Shown here: positions 42,820 to 52,838 of the stretch, in pieces
Numbering within the stretch: position 1 is the stretch's first letter
How the letters are laid out: each line of letters opens with the position of its first letter
NCBI GenBank assembly: GCA_002839355.1
Contig: PGXW01000001.1
Location: forward strand, 175,393 to 239,392
Length of the DNA: 64,000 nt
Direction of reading: 5' to 3'
Origin: Spirochaetae bacterium HGW-Spirochaetae-2
GTDB taxonomy: Bacteria; Spirochaetota; Spirochaetia; Sphaerochaetales; Sphaerochaetaceae
Program-made: the position numbers and the translations under genes
The notes under the pieces: generated by a model
Told to the model about the DNA's origin: nothing
Seen by the model: the letters and a program-made list of their open reading frames with translations, nothing else
The model's database searches: none

Positions 42820-44499
42820 ATGTGCGGATTCGTTGGTGCATTCAACATTGCGCAAGACATGGACGCAGTACGTGAACAAGTATTGCAAATGTCGAAAAAG
42901 ATCAGACATCGCGGACCAGATTGGTCAGGGGTACACTGTGCGAATAATAATATCCTCGCACATGAGCGACTCGCGATCGTAGACCCGTTTTCTGGAAAAC
43001 AACCGTTGCTGAGCAAGGACGGCAAGCTCTCGCTGGCTGTGAATGGAGAAATCTACAATCACATGGAGATCCGCAAACGATTCGCCGGATCCTATGATTT
43101 CCTTACCCAGAGCGATTGTGAAGTCATCCTTGCCTTGTATCGGGAAAAAGGTCCCGATTTCTTCGAGGAATTGAACGGAATCTATGCTTTTGCCCTGTAT
43201 GACAGTGAGAAGGAGTTGTTCCTGATCGGCAGGGACCATATTGGAATCATCCCCTTGTATCAAGGCTGGGATGCCGAGGGACAGTATTATGTCGCGTCGG
43301 AATTGAAAGCGTTGGAGGGTGTCTGCACCCATTTCGAAGAGTTCCCCCCCGGATCCTATTTCATCAGCAGCGATGCTGAACCCAAGACTTGGTACACCAG
43401 GACCTGGACGGATTACGATGTGGTGAAGGACATGAAGACCGATATACAAAAGGTCCGCCATGACCTGGAATCTGCAGTCAAACGACAACTCATGACCGAC
43501 GTTCCCTACGGCGTGTTGCTCAGTGGAGGACTCGATTCCTCGATCATCGCCGCAATTACCATGAAATATGCCAAGAAACGAGTCGAGACTGAAGATACCG
43601 CGGAAGCGTGGTGGCCGCGGCTCCATAGTTTTGCGATAGGACTGGAAGGATCTCCCGATCTGATCGCAGCCCGCACGGCGGCCGAATATATCGGAACAGT
43701 ACACCACGAGGTACACTTCACCTTGCAGGAGGCTCTGGATGCATTGCCCGATGTCGTGTATCATCTGGAAACCTACGATATAACCACTATCCGAGCATCT
43801 ACCCCGATGTATCTTATCGCACGTTTCATCAAATCCATGGGTATCAAGATGGTGCTCAGCGGGGAAGGATCGGATGAACTGTTCGGTGGATACCTCTATT
43901 TCCACAAAGCACCGAATGCACGGGAATTTCATGAGGAGACGGTCAGAAAACTGAGCAAGCTCCACCTGTACGATTGTTTGAGAGCCAACAAGTCGTTGGC
44001 CTCATGGGGAGTCGAAGGACGGGTCCCCTTCCTCGATTTCGAGTTCATCGATACCGCCATGACTCAAAATCCGACCGACAAGATGTCGAGCAAGGTTCCG
44101 GGCAAGGCACGTATAGAAAAGTGGATACTCCGTGAAGCATTCAAGGACATGCTCCCTCCCGAAATCACCTGGAGACAGAAAGAACAATTTTCCGATGGAG
44201 TGGGATACGGTTGGATCGACACCTTGCGGTCTATGACCAATGAAAAGGTCTCCGACCAACAATTCGCCAATGCCCAACACCGATTCCCGATCAATACTCC
44301 CATGAATAAAGAAGAGTATTATTACCGGTCCCTGTATGCAGAGGCCTTTCCATCGGAATCCGCAGCACGTTGCGTCCCGCATGAGGCATCGGTAGCCTGT
44401 TCAACCCAAACGGCGCTCGATTGGGATGAAGCGTTCAAGAAAATGAATGAACCCTCGGGCCGCGCGATCGCTGGTGTTCACGACCAAGCTTATGTCTAA
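42820..44499 (+). CDS. asnB: Asparagine synthase (glutamine-hydrolysing)
   Basis: 559 residues. MCGFVGAFN gives the N-terminal Cys nucleophile of the glutaminase domain, with RHRGPDWSG and VNGEIYNH. The synthetase domain has the pyrophosphatase loop LLSGGLDSSIIAA near 230 and LSGEGSDELFGGYLYFHKAP near 345. It converts aspartate, glutamine and ATP to asparagine. The start at 42820 lets Cys be residue 2 and has GGAGG seven bases upstream; the frame is open 54 codons further. asnA follows after 13 bases. Confidence 0.95.
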   Translation: MCGFVGAFNIAQDMDAVREQVLQMSKKIRHRGPDWSGVHCANNNILAHERLAIVDPFSGKQPLLSKDGKLSLAVNGEIYNHMEIRKRFAGSYDFLTQSDCEVILALYREKGPDFFEELNGIYAFALYDSEKELFLIGRDHIGIIPLYQGWDAEGQYYVASELKALEGVCTHFEEFPPGSYFISSDAEPKTWYTRTWTDYDVVKDMKTDIQKVRHDLESAVKRQLMTDVPYGVLLSGGLDSSIIAAITMKYAKKRVETEDTAEAWWPRLHSFAIGLEGSPDLIAARTAAEYIGTVHHEVHFTLQEALDALPDVVYHLETYDITTIRASTPMYLIARFIKSMGIKMVLSGEGSDELFGGYLYFHKAPNAREFHEETVRKLSKLHLYDCLRANKSLASWGVEGRVPFLDFEFIDTAMTQNPTDKMSSKVPGKARIEKWILREAFKDMLPPEITWRQKEQFSDGVGYGWIDTLRSMTNEKVSDQQFANAQHRFPINTPMNKEEYYYRSLYAEAFPSESAARCVPHEASVACSTQTALDWDEAFKKMNEPSGRAIAGVHDQAYV

Positions 44500-44512
44500 G
44501 GAGAGGAAACCC

Positions 44513-45550
44513 ATGTACAAAGCACAATTTCCAACCGATTACACGCCACTTATGGATCAGAAACATACTGAGAAAGCCATTAAATTTGTGAAAGATACGT
44601 TTGAACGCGAACTTTCCGGTGAATTGTACCTCTCGCGTGTCACCAGCCCACTTTTTGTCCCCAAAGGCTCCGGTATCAACGATGATCTGAACGGTATCGA
44701 ACGTCCGGTTTCCTTTCCTGTCATGAATATGGACAATGTCATTATGGAAATTGTCCATTCGTTGGCAAAATGGAAACGCATGGCCCTTGCCGACTATGGA
44801 TTCTCGCCAAATACCGGACTTTATACCGATATGAACGCAATAAGACCGGATGACGATATCGACGCGATACACTCCATCTATGTCGACCAGTGGGACTGGG
44901 AGCTGGTGATGCCCGACCAAAGCCGTACCCTGCAGTACTTGAAATACGTCGTAGAGAAAATCTATGGAGCAATCAAACGGACCGAGTTCCTTGTGGGTGA
45001 AATGTTTCCGGTTTGTCGTCCGTCATTGCCTGAGAATATCGTATTCATCCATGCGGAGGAAGCATTCGAACAATACCCCGATCTCACTCCAGTAGAGAGG
45101 GAGAAGGTGTTGGCGCAGAAGTATGGTGCGATTTTCATGATCGGCATCGGCCATCCGTTGCCCGATGGGGTGCTGCATGGCGGCCGTGCTCCCGACTATG
45201 ACGACTGGTCCACACCGACCGGAAACAACCGCTATGGTCTCAACGGGGATATCATTGTCTGGGACACAGTCAGACAGGACTCCCTCGAGCTTTCCTCGAT
45301 GGGCATTCGTGTCGACCACGAATCATTGGAACGGCAATTGGACATGCGCAAGAATCCTGAACGCAAAGAGCTCTATTGGCACAAACGATTGCTTAACGGT
45401 GAATTTCCCCAGACGATCGGTGGAGGTATCGGACAATCCCGTATATGCATGTTGCTTCTGAAAAAGGCACATATTGGAGAAGTACAGGCCTCGATTTGGC
45501 CCGAACAGATCCATGCCGAAGCAGAAAAGCACCAGTTGCATCTTCTCTAG
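44513..45550 (+). CDS. asnA: Aspartate--ammonia ligase
   Basis: 345 residues, close to E. coli AsnA (330). VTSPLFVPKGSGINDDLNG, RPVSFPVMNMD, VHSLAKWKR and GGIGQSRICMLLLKKAHIGE are typical of this class II synthetase-like fold. It makes asparagine from aspartate and free ammonia with ATP. GGAGAGG lies five to eight bases before the ATG. It shares the operon with the glutamine-dependent enzyme AsnB, so the cell carries both routes together. Confidence 0.96.
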   Translation: MYKAQFPTDYTPLMDQKHTEKAIKFVKDTFERELSGELYLSRVTSPLFVPKGSGINDDLNGIERPVSFPVMNMDNVIMEIVHSLAKWKRMALADYGFSPNTGLYTDMNAIRPDDDIDAIHSIYVDQWDWELVMPDQSRTLQYLKYVVEKIYGAIKRTEFLVGEMFPVCRPSLPENIVFIHAEEAFEQYPDLTPVEREKVLAQKYGAIFMIGIGHPLPDGVLHGGRAPDYDDWSTPTGNNRYGLNGDIIVWDTVRQDSLELSSMGIRVDHESLERQLDMRKNPERKELYWHKRLLNGEFPQTIGGGIGQSRICMLLLKKAHIGEVQASIWPEQIHAEAEKHQLHLL

Positions 45551-45572
45551 TTCACCAATCGGTAATTTCCCA

Positions 45573-45601
45573 TTGACCAAAGACATTCCAGCTTCTACAA
45601 T
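45573..45601 (+). promoter_or_regulatory. Promoter of the ribokinase gene
   Basis: TTGACC (45573-45578), 17 bp, TACAAT (45596-45601). Leader about 26 bases, ending in a GAGG ribosome-binding site. Confidence 0.65.
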
Positions 45602-45633
45602 TTCTTCCAAAACAGAAGATAATCGAGGCTGGA

Positions 45634-46539
45634 ATGCGAATTGTTAATTTTGGATCGACTAATATTGATATCGTGTTTGCTGTAGACCATATCGTTTTGC
45701 CTGGCGAGACCATCAGCAGCAGCAACCTGACCCGATCAACCGGAGGAAAGGGTGCAAACCAATCGGTTGCGGTCGCCAAAGCCGGACAGCATCAAATCTT
45801 TCATGCCGGAAGGATTGGACCCGATGGCCTTTGGATAAAGGACAAGTTGCAAAGTATGGGTGTCGATACATCGTTCCTGGCTGAAGGCGAGACTCCTACA
45901 GGCCAGGCATTGATACAAGTGGCATCTGATGGGCAGAATTCGATAGTCCTCTATGGGGGAGCCAATAAGGAATTCACCACTACCGAAATCGATACCATAT
46001 TCTCCCATTTTTCCGCTGGCGATTGGGTCATGCTTCAAAACGAGATAAACCAATTGCCCCATATAATCAGGAAAGCCCACTCCTTGCATATGCCTATTTG
46101 CTTCAATCCCGCCCCTTTCGACAAATCGGTCCTCGATCTTCCCCTGGAACTCATCGACCTGCTGGTAGTCAATGAAGTGGAAGCCGAAGGGATTTCCGGA
46201 AAGAAAGACCCTCTTGAGGCAATGGAAACCCTTACCAGGACCTTCCCAAATACTGGCATCATGATCACCTTGGGTGGCCAGGGCGTACGCTTTGGACAAG
46301 GATCCGATATCCGCCATAGCTTCGGCACATGGAATGTGCCTGTTGTCGATACGACGGCGGCTGGAGATACATTCATTGGTTGTTATCTGGCGAATATCGC
46401 CAAAGGAAGAACTGTGGAGCAAGCACTTGAGGCGGCGAGCGCAGCCTCAAGTGTAACGGTGATGCGTCCGGGAGCAATGGACTCGATCCCTACCCCCGAC
46501 GAGTTTTCGATTCTCGAAAACTATTCCATTACCCGTTAG
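45634..46539 (+). CDS. rbsK: Ribokinase (PfkB family)
   Basis: 301 residues. N-terminal GSTNIDIVFAVD, STGGKGANQSVAVAKAG near 37 (first PfkB signature) and DTTAAGDTFIGCYLA near 240 with the catalytic Asp. These fit ribokinase better than other PfkB sugars. It phosphorylates ribose at O-5. No ribose transporter is nearby, so it may serve nucleoside salvage. It has its own promoter and GAGG six bases upstream. Its end overlaps the convergent typA by 11 bases. Confidence 0.85.
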   Translation: MRIVNFGSTNIDIVFAVDHIVLPGETISSSNLTRSTGGKGANQSVAVAKAGQHQIFHAGRIGPDGLWIKDKLQSMGVDTSFLAEGETPTGQALIQVASDGQNSIVLYGGANKEFTTTEIDTIFSHFSAGDWVMLQNEINQLPHIIRKAHSLHMPICFNPAPFDKSVLDLPLELIDLLVVNEVEAEGISGKKDPLEAMETLTRTFPNTGIMITLGGQGVRFGQGSDIRHSFGTWNVPVVDTTAAGDTFIGCYLANIAKGRTVEQALEAASAASSVTVMRPGAMDSIPTPDEFSILENYSITR

Positions 46540-48382
46540 TGCTATAGAGGTATTCGGGTATATAGCCCCTGCTTTCAAAAATCTTTCGCTGTTGGCTACT
46601 CAGAATCTTCTTGCAGAGACGAACCGATTTGGGTGTCACCTCGACCAGTTCGTCATCCTTGATGAATCTGATCGCCTGTTCGAGACTCATGTTCGAAATC
46701 GGTGTCAGTGTGACCGCATCATCTTTACCTGAAGCCCGCAAGTTCGTCAATTTCTTGGTCCGTGTGGGATTACAGGTGAGATCGGTATCACGATTGTGCT
46801 CACCGATAATCATTCCCTCGTAAATTGGATCACCGGGAACAACGAACAACCGGCCTCGGGGTTCAAGCCCAAACAGGCCATAGGCGACAGCCGTCCCGGA
46901 ACGATCCGATATCAACGAACCGGTGAACCGATCCGGAAAATCACCACGATAAGCCTCATAGCCTTTCAAGATAGCATGCATGATACCATTTCCCTTCGTA
47001 TCGGTTAAAAATTCGTCCCGGTATCCAATCAGTGCCCGAGAGGGAATCTCGAAACGCATGGTCACCCGGCCATCGCTATCGTAGGTGATATCCATGAGCT
47101 GCCCTTTCCGTTTGGCAAGTTTCTCCATGATTATCCCGCTGTATATTTCCGGACAGTCGACACGTAGGAATTCGATTGGTTCGAGTCGGTTCCCCTGGGC
47201 ATCTTCCTTGAAGATGATCATCGGACGACCAACACACAATTCAAACCCTTCACGACGCATAGATTCGACGATAATGGCAAGCTGGAATTCGCCCCGGCCC
47301 TTGACTGTAACGGTATCGTCACCGGCATTCCGTTCCACTTTTATGGAAACGTTCTGCAGCGCCTCTTTACGCAACCGTTCATAGATTTTTGTCGATTGGA
47401 CGTGCTTTCCTTCCTGTCCAGCCAACGGCGAGATATTTTTGCTGAAGCGCATCGCTACAGTCGGTTCGTCGATCGTTATCCTCGGCAATGCCTTGGGCGA
47501 GTCCTTGGTACAGATCGTGTCTCCGATCGAAACCTTCTCCACACCGGACAGGACAACGATATCTCCAGGACCGATACTTTCGGCTTCATGGAAAGTCGGA
47601 CCATCGTAACATTGAAGACGGGTTACCCGCAGAGGGACCTTGATGTTGTCCTCTCCGACGCAAATGAGCGCATCGTTGGTGGTCGCACTGCCGTTGACAA
47701 CTTTACCGATCGCCAATCGCCCCAAGAAATCGCTATATCCCAAATCCGACACCAACATCTGGAACGGTTCAGAATCATCATATTGTGGAGCAGGTACTTC
47801 ACGTACCATGATGTCCAGCAACGCGTGCAGGTCCCCGTCCAATGCATCCGGTTCCAACCCACACGAGCCGTCACGTCCGATACAATACAATACGGGTACT
47901 TCCAGCATGGATTCATCGGGGTGCAACTCGAGAAGCAGATCGTAGACTTCTTCCAATACTTCCTGAGGTCTCGCATCCTGCCTATCGACCTTATTGATTA
48001 CAATAATGACGGAAAGGTGCAACGTCAGGGCCTTCTGCAACACAAACCGGGTCTGCGGCAAAGGACCTTCCGCTGCATCGACCAACAGCACGACACCATT
48101 GACCATAGACAATCCGCGTTCGACTTCCCCGCCGAAGTCGGCGTGTCCGGGAGTGTCGATGATATTGATCTTCACACCCTTCCAATTGACCGCACAGTTC
48201 TTCGCACTGATTGTGATACCCCGTTCCCGTTCAAGAGCCCCGGAGTCCATTATCCTATCTTGTATATCCCTATTCGCAAACAAACCGCTCTGACGAAACA
48301 ATCCGTCGACAAGCGTGGTCTTACCATGGTCTACATGCGCGATTATTGCGATATTTCTAATATGTTCGTTGGTTTTTATCAT
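46529..48382 (-). CDS. typA: Translational GTPase TypA/BipA
   Basis: 617 residues. G1 AHVDHGKTTL, G3 DTPGHADFGG, G4 NKVDRQDARP, then domain II, EF-G-like domains and the BipA C-terminal domain (SGKDDAVTLTP, DDELVEVTPKSVRLCK). It binds 70S ribosomes and helps 50S assembly and stress responses. The ATG at 48382 is the family start; seven codons upstream are open. No Shine-Dalgarno is present. TGTTATAGT ends nine bases upstream, so the message would have a leader of about two bases. Confidence 0.95.
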   Translation of the reverse strand: MIKTNEHIRNIAIIAHVDHGKTTLVDGLFRQSGLFANRDIQDRIMDSGALERERGITISAKNCAVNWKGVKINIIDTPGHADFGGEVERGLSMVNGVVLLVDAAEGPLPQTRFVLQKALTLHLSVIIVINKVDRQDARPQEVLEEVYDLLLELHPDESMLEVPVLYCIGRDGSCGLEPDALDGDLHALLDIMVREVPAPQYDDSEPFQMLVSDLGYSDFLGRLAIGKVVNGSATTNDALICVGEDNIKVPLRVTRLQCYDGPTFHEAESIGPGDIVVLSGVEKVSIGDTICTKDSPKALPRITIDEPTVAMRFSKNISPLAGQEGKHVQSTKIYERLRKEALQNVSIKVERNAGDDTVTVKGRGEFQLAIIVESMRREGFELCVGRPMIIFKEDAQGNRLEPIEFLRVDCPEIYSGIIMEKLAKRKGQLMDITYDSDGRVTMRFEIPSRALIGYRDEFLTDTKGNGIMHAILKGYEAYRGDFPDRFTGSLISDRSGTAVAYGLFGLEPRGRLFVVPGDPIYEGMIIGEHNRDTDLTCNPTRTKKLTNLRASGKDDAVTLTPISNMSLEQAIRFIKDDELVEVTPKSVRLCKKILSSQQRKIFESRGYIPEYLYSTNG

Positions 48383-48391
48383 GACTGCGCA

Positions 48392-48400
48392 ACTATAACA
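48392..48400 (-). promoter_or_regulatory. Extended -10 of typA, nearly leaderless
   Basis: TG-T-TATAGT on the minus strand, nine bases before the typA ATG. No clear -35 is visible 15-19 bp upstream. Confidence 0.45.
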
Positions 48401-48465
48401 CAATGCACCGAATTGCTATAGTACTCGGAAAGCGTTATCGGACAACTTTATGTAACTTCCAGCTA

Positions 48466-48471
48466 TATAAT
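48466..48471 (+). promoter_or_regulatory. -10 element for the diguanylate cyclase gene
   Basis: A perfect TATAAT 81 bases before the TTG start; no good -35. It lies downstream of the ATG at 48403 and so argues against that start. Confidence 0.45.
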
Positions 48472-48552
48472 CCTGTACAGTCAAATAGGCACATGATAGA
48501 GTACGGTTTGGATATACCGCCAAAACAATTGAATTCCACTAGGAGGGGTCAT

Positions 48553-50964
48553 TTGCAATTTACCCGTAAAATGCAGACGATCGTATTCAGTTTCTCTTTG
48601 ATTCCAGCCATAGTGGTCATGGTCATAAGCCTTTTGGCTTTCTCCGCCCGATTCGAGCCTTTCGCACGCCAAATGTTGGCATACGATGCCGACTTGTATG
48701 CCAATAGGATACAAACATACCTGAATTACCAGTTCATTGAACTGAATAGAATCCGCGACAATATGGATACGCGCAGGCAGCTGTCCATGGACCCGACCCT
48801 TGGAACGAACCAGACCCGCGCAGCTTATCTTGCAAGCATCCGCAACCAGATATCCGCACATCTTGCGCGGCATCCGGAAACACAGGCCTTGTATGTGGAA
48901 GACAAGCATAGAAATATCATAGCATACCATGACCCATTGTTTCCCGGCCGCAGCTCACATTCCGTCCCGTTGACAGATTCTGAAGGTATGGAACGCTCAC
49001 GCATTGTTTCTCCGGTTATAACTGCCCCAGCAACATCGGCAAACGATGTATATGTTTTTCTTGGACTCCCGGTAGTCGGTGATTCAGGATATAAGGGAAG
49101 CGTATTCTCAGTCATGGAACTGTCATATCTGAGGAGGCTGGCCCAGGATGACGGCATGTTCCGGTCTACCTTCCGCCTGGTCTACGATTCCCATGGTTCA
49201 GTAGTCGCCATGTCCGGCAACGGCAAATCCTACTGGTCCGTACAGGACTTGGACAACCGTTCCAACCTTTCATCCAAGTTGGCGACCGTCGACATGCAGG
49301 AACATCCGGTCGGCACATTCTCATTCTCACTTGACGGAGAACGATCGATAGGCCAATACATCCATATTCCAGAGCTCGGTTGGACAGTCTTCACCAGCAT
49401 CTCGAGCAAGGACATCATGAGCCCGATACTGGACACCATACCGGTCTTCATCCTATTCACCATTCTTTTCATGGTTGCATTGATACTCGCCCTGAACCAT
49501 ATTTCGACACTGTTCGGCACTCCGATCCAGGCGCTGATCGATGGTATGGAGCATGTGCGAAGGCATGACTACAGGTACCACATAGAGATCGAGAGCAAAT
49601 ATGAATTCAATACAATCGTGCAAGCCTTCAATTCACTCATGGACCATGTCGCCCAGGATACCCAGGAGTTGAGACGACTCAACACGGAACTCGACACGCT
49701 TACCGCAAATCTTCCGGGGGGGTTGTTCAAATGCTCCCTTGCCGATGGTATGCCTTTCCTCCTTGTAAGCGAACCATTTGTCACCCTTGCCGGATATCCC
49801 GATAAAAGGACCTTGATAAACGAATCGGGCAACAGCTTCTTGCATACGATCCATCCGGATGACCGGAACTCTGTGGAAATGGTTATCCGGACAGCAACAA
49901 GCGGCACCCTGCTCGGGACATTCGAATACAGAAGCACCAATACATCGGCAAAACAATGGATATCCTGTTCATTCAGGATACCTGAGGTGGAATCCAGGGA
50001 TATCGGATTAATCCTGTTCGGAATGGCGGTGGACACGACTGCGATGCATGAAGCGTTCGAACAGTTGCGCACCAGTGATGAGCGGTATCGCATAATCCTG
50101 GAACAGACGGACGAAGTGATCTTCGAGTGGAGCATGGTACAGAAAAGATTCCTATTCATCTCCAGGGAGAAGAACTGGATACGCATGTTTGGGCAGCCCT
50201 TTCCTCCACAAGCGAACCTATTGACTGGAGACCTGTACGAGATGCATCCTGCGGATCGGGTACGTTTCGAGGCAACGTTGAAGGAATTGATCGAATTGTC
50301 CTTGAGAAGCACGCGGATAGAAGTCAGGCTCACCAAGGTGGAGGCTAAAGGCGACAAATATATCTGGACACGATTTCTGCTGACCTCGCTATTCGACAAC
50401 CAAGGTGGAGTCGAACGGGTAGCTGGTCGGATACAGGATATCCATGACGAAAAGGTTGAATCGTTACGCTTGATCGGATTGTCCCAAACCGATTCCCTCA
50501 CCGCGCTTATGAATAGAAGGGGATTCCAGGCAAGTGTCACCAGGATTCTCGAAGTTGCCGACGGGAACCAGAACCATCATGTGCTGATCATGATCGATGC
50601 GGATGATTTCAAGGTAATCAACGATACGCATGGCCATTTGTACGGGGACACCGTGCTGACAAAGTTGGCACTCCACTTGAAGACCACCTTCCGCGCAACC
50701 GATCTGTTCGGGCGTCTGGGGGGGGATGAGTTTGCGGTTTTCCTTGTCAACTTCCCCGACCGGGAAATCCTGATACGAAAAATCACCGAGCTGCTCGCCA
50801 ACTTGCGGCAAGACAACCTTTCATGCAGCATCGGCATCGCCATGTACCCTGAGGATGGACTTTCTTTCACCGAACTGTATACCAGCGCCGACCGGAATCT
50901 CTACACTGTCAAGAACCAGGGCAAGGATGGCTACGCCTTTTCAAATTCCGGCCGTATCGGTTGA
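48553..50964 (+). CDS. Membrane PAS-GGDEF diguanylate cyclase
   Basis: 803 residues. A membrane helix near 15-35, a periplasmic Cache-like sensor of about 270 residues, a second helix (PVFILFTILFMVALILAL), a HAMP-like stretch, two PAS domains, and a C-terminal GGDEF domain. The active motif RLGGDEF is near 722 and an I-site RATD sits five residues before GGDEF, so it should make cyclic di-GMP with product inhibition. The TTG start at 48553 has AGGAGG six bases upstream; ATGs at 48403 and 48493 lack one. Ends six bases from the convergent kinase gene. Confidence 0.85.
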   Translation: MQFTRKMQTIVFSFSLIPAIVVMVISLLAFSARFEPFARQMLAYDADLYANRIQTYLNYQFIELNRIRDNMDTRRQLSMDPTLGTNQTRAAYLASIRNQISAHLARHPETQALYVEDKHRNIIAYHDPLFPGRSSHSVPLTDSEGMERSRIVSPVITAPATSANDVYVFLGLPVVGDSGYKGSVFSVMELSYLRRLAQDDGMFRSTFRLVYDSHGSVVAMSGNGKSYWSVQDLDNRSNLSSKLATVDMQEHPVGTFSFSLDGERSIGQYIHIPELGWTVFTSISSKDIMSPILDTIPVFILFTILFMVALILALNHISTLFGTPIQALIDGMEHVRRHDYRYHIEIESKYEFNTIVQAFNSLMDHVAQDTQELRRLNTELDTLTANLPGGLFKCSLADGMPFLLVSEPFVTLAGYPDKRTLINESGNSFLHTIHPDDRNSVEMVIRTATSGTLLGTFEYRSTNTSAKQWISCSFRIPEVESRDIGLILFGMAVDTTAMHEAFEQLRTSDERYRIILEQTDEVIFEWSMVQKRFLFISREKNWIRMFGQPFPPQANLLTGDLYEMHPADRVRFEATLKELIELSLRSTRIEVRLTKVEAKGDKYIWTRFLLTSLFDNQGGVERVAGRIQDIHDEKVESLRLIGLSQTDSLTALMNRRGFQASVTRILEVADGNQNHHVLIMIDADDFKVINDTHGHLYGDTVLTKLALHLKTTFRATDLFGRLGGDEFAVFLVNFPDREILIRKITELLANLRQDNLSCSIGIAMYPEDGLSFTELYTSADRNLYTVKNQGKDGYAFSNSGRIG

Positions 50965-50970
50965 GCTCGA

Positions 50971-51912
50971 TCAAATCGAATAGGCTATCTCGGATCGTCT
51001 TGGTGGATTCGCACCTTTGCGTGACGTGGTTACAGCTGCCGCTGCCGCTGCGAACTCAAGGGCTTCCGTTGCCTGCTCCCTGGTGACAGTATCCCCAATG
51101 CCAATATCATGTTCCTCCAAGTAGGTCAAAAGCGCCCCACTGACGGTATCGCCTGCACCCACGGTGTCCACAATCGGATTGTCTATGGCAGGAACCCGGA
51201 TATCCAAACCGGATTTCGATATCCATTGCAATCCGTCCTTTCCCTTGGTAAGCACCACATGGCTTGCCCCCAGCTCCAACAGACACGAAATTCCATCCTT
51301 GACGCTGCTATCGGGGAACAACAGCTCCAGGTCTTCATGCGACAATTTGATCAAGGACGCGAGTCTGGCCACCTCGACAACCCGTTTCCGATAGGTCTCG
51401 AAGTTTCCGATAACAGAAGGTCTGACATTGGGATCGAAAAAGACAAAGGGTCTTGCCTTCAACCGTTTCAGGGCTGAGAGGATCTGTTCACCAGAACTAT
51501 CCAACGCGATCGATACGGACCCAACATGGAGATATCGCAAGGTGGCAAGCGGTTCGATCGCTTCAACTATCTCGTCGGCCGTCAATACGGTTACTGTCGT
51601 GCCATCGATATAGAAGCTGTATGTGGCGGCTCCTTTCGCATCCAGCTTGGCGAAACCGATCATCGAATTCTCACGCACATCCTGGAATTTCGGAACCATC
51701 TTCACATTGTTTGCTGAAAAATACTCCTGCATTTGTTTCCCGAACATATCGGAAGATAACTTTCCTATGTACAGGACATCGGAATCGAGACGTGCGGCGG
51801 CAGTAGCGGCATTGAGGGCACATCCTCCCGAATAGTAATAGAAGCACGGTTGCCCTTCCGAGTTGGAACTTCCAATGAGATCAATCAAAGCTTCGCCCAT
51901 GAATGCGATCAT
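50971..51912 (-). CDS. PfkB-family carbohydrate kinase (fructokinase-like)
   Basis: 313 residues. MGEALIDLIGSS at the N-terminus, YYYSGGCALNAATAAARL as the first PfkB signature and DTVGAGDTVSGALL near 250 with the catalytic Asp. GEALID and FDPNVRP are typical of fructokinases and 2-keto-3-deoxygluconate kinases; I cannot choose surely. GGAGG stands eight bases before the ATG. The HD gene is 15 bases upstream on the same strand, so the two are likely co-transcribed. Confidence 0.85.
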   Translation of the reverse strand: MIAFMGEALIDLIGSSNSEGQPCFYYYSGGCALNAATAAARLDSDVLYIGKLSSDMFGKQMQEYFSANNVKMVPKFQDVRENSMIGFAKLDAKGAATYSFYIDGTTVTVLTADEIVEAIEPLATLRYLHVGSVSIALDSSGEQILSALKRLKARPFVFFDPNVRPSVIGNFETYRKRVVEVARLASLIKLSHEDLELLFPDSSVKDGISCLLELGASHVVLTKGKDGLQWISKSGLDIRVPAIDNPIVDTVGAGDTVSGALLTYLEEHDIGIGDTVTREQATEALEFAAAAAAVTTSRKGANPPRRSEIAYSI

Positions 51913-51927
51913 ACAGTTGTCCTCCGT

Positions 51928-52734
51928 CTACAAATAATGTTTATTGATCTGTCCTGTAACACCGGCAAGCAATTCCACGAAGGGCTTGACGGGACTCGAG
52001 TTCACCTTTGGCAACAGAACCTCTTCAATTTGGAAGAATCCGACTTCGGCAGACATCTCGACTTCTATCCGTATCGGTTTCTCCTCCCCTTTTCGTATGG
52101 TGACCTTCTCGATCGAATTTGCCGAATACTTGTGGATATCACCTATCTTGGGTTCGGTGTTCAATGCTATGGGAATTCTTGCCCGACCCTTCTCCATATC
52201 ACAACCATCCGCCAAAAGGATAACCCCGGCCTCGATACTATGGATACGACGATTGGCCATGTGACCGACAATCCCTTCCAATGCCAGGGAACGGATGATG
52301 ACCCGTTTCCGAATATCGTCGGGATACGCGACTTCCAGGATCCGGGTGATGATCGGAGCCGAGAGCGTCGCGCTAAGCAGCTCGTGGTCCTGCCGGCCAA
52401 TCGCCATACCAAGATCGTGGAGAAAACTCGCCAGGACGACAGCAGAGAGGGAATCCTCGAAGGTTCCGACCCTATCGTGCTCAAGACTACCCTGTATTCC
52501 GGCATCTTTCAGAAGATGCATCATCTTGACCGCATTCCGTGCCACTTGCCTCATATGCACTGGCCCGTGGTCGTTGAATCCCAACCTGACTATGGAAACA
52601 CTATTGGCATAGTCCTGCATCATCTGCACTTCTTCATCTTCCATCAGCAAGGAAGCTATGAAGCCCGGACGGGTATTGGGGTCCAAGGCCGCAAGCAATT
52701 TTCTCTCCAAGGTCAACTCTTTGGGTGACTTCAT
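51928..52734 (-). CDS. HD-domain phosphohydrolase of unknown substrate
   Basis: 268 residues. The metal ligands are visible: the first His in NDHGPVHMRQV near 56, the HD pair in ASFLHDLGMAIGRQDHE near 104, and an Asp in VILLADGCD near 176. A C-terminal domain of about 80 residues is mixed alpha-beta (IEKVTIRKGEEKPIRIEVEM). Members cleave nucleotides or cyclic dinucleotides, but the HD-GYP signature is absent. AGAGGT is seven bases upstream. Co-transcription with the PfkB kinase is likely. Confidence 0.75.
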   Translation of the reverse strand: MKSPKELTLERKLLAALDPNTRPGFIASLLMEDEEVQMMQDYANSVSIVRLGFNDHGPVHMRQVARNAVKMMHLLKDAGIQGSLEHDRVGTFEDSLSAVVLASFLHDLGMAIGRQDHELLSATLSAPIITRILEVAYPDDIRKRVIIRSLALEGIVGHMANRRIHSIEAGVILLADGCDMEKGRARIPIALNTEPKIGDIHKYSANSIEKVTIRKGEEKPIRIEVEMSAEVGFFQIEEVLLPKVNSSPVKPFVELLAGVTGQINKHYL

Positions 52735-52838
52735 CGCAGTACCTCTATGTTCAGTCTACCGAGAGAAGTCGAGAAAGGCAACAACGAAAAGGGACTGCCA
52801 CACACATGACAGTCCCCAATGTACCAAAGTTATCGAAT

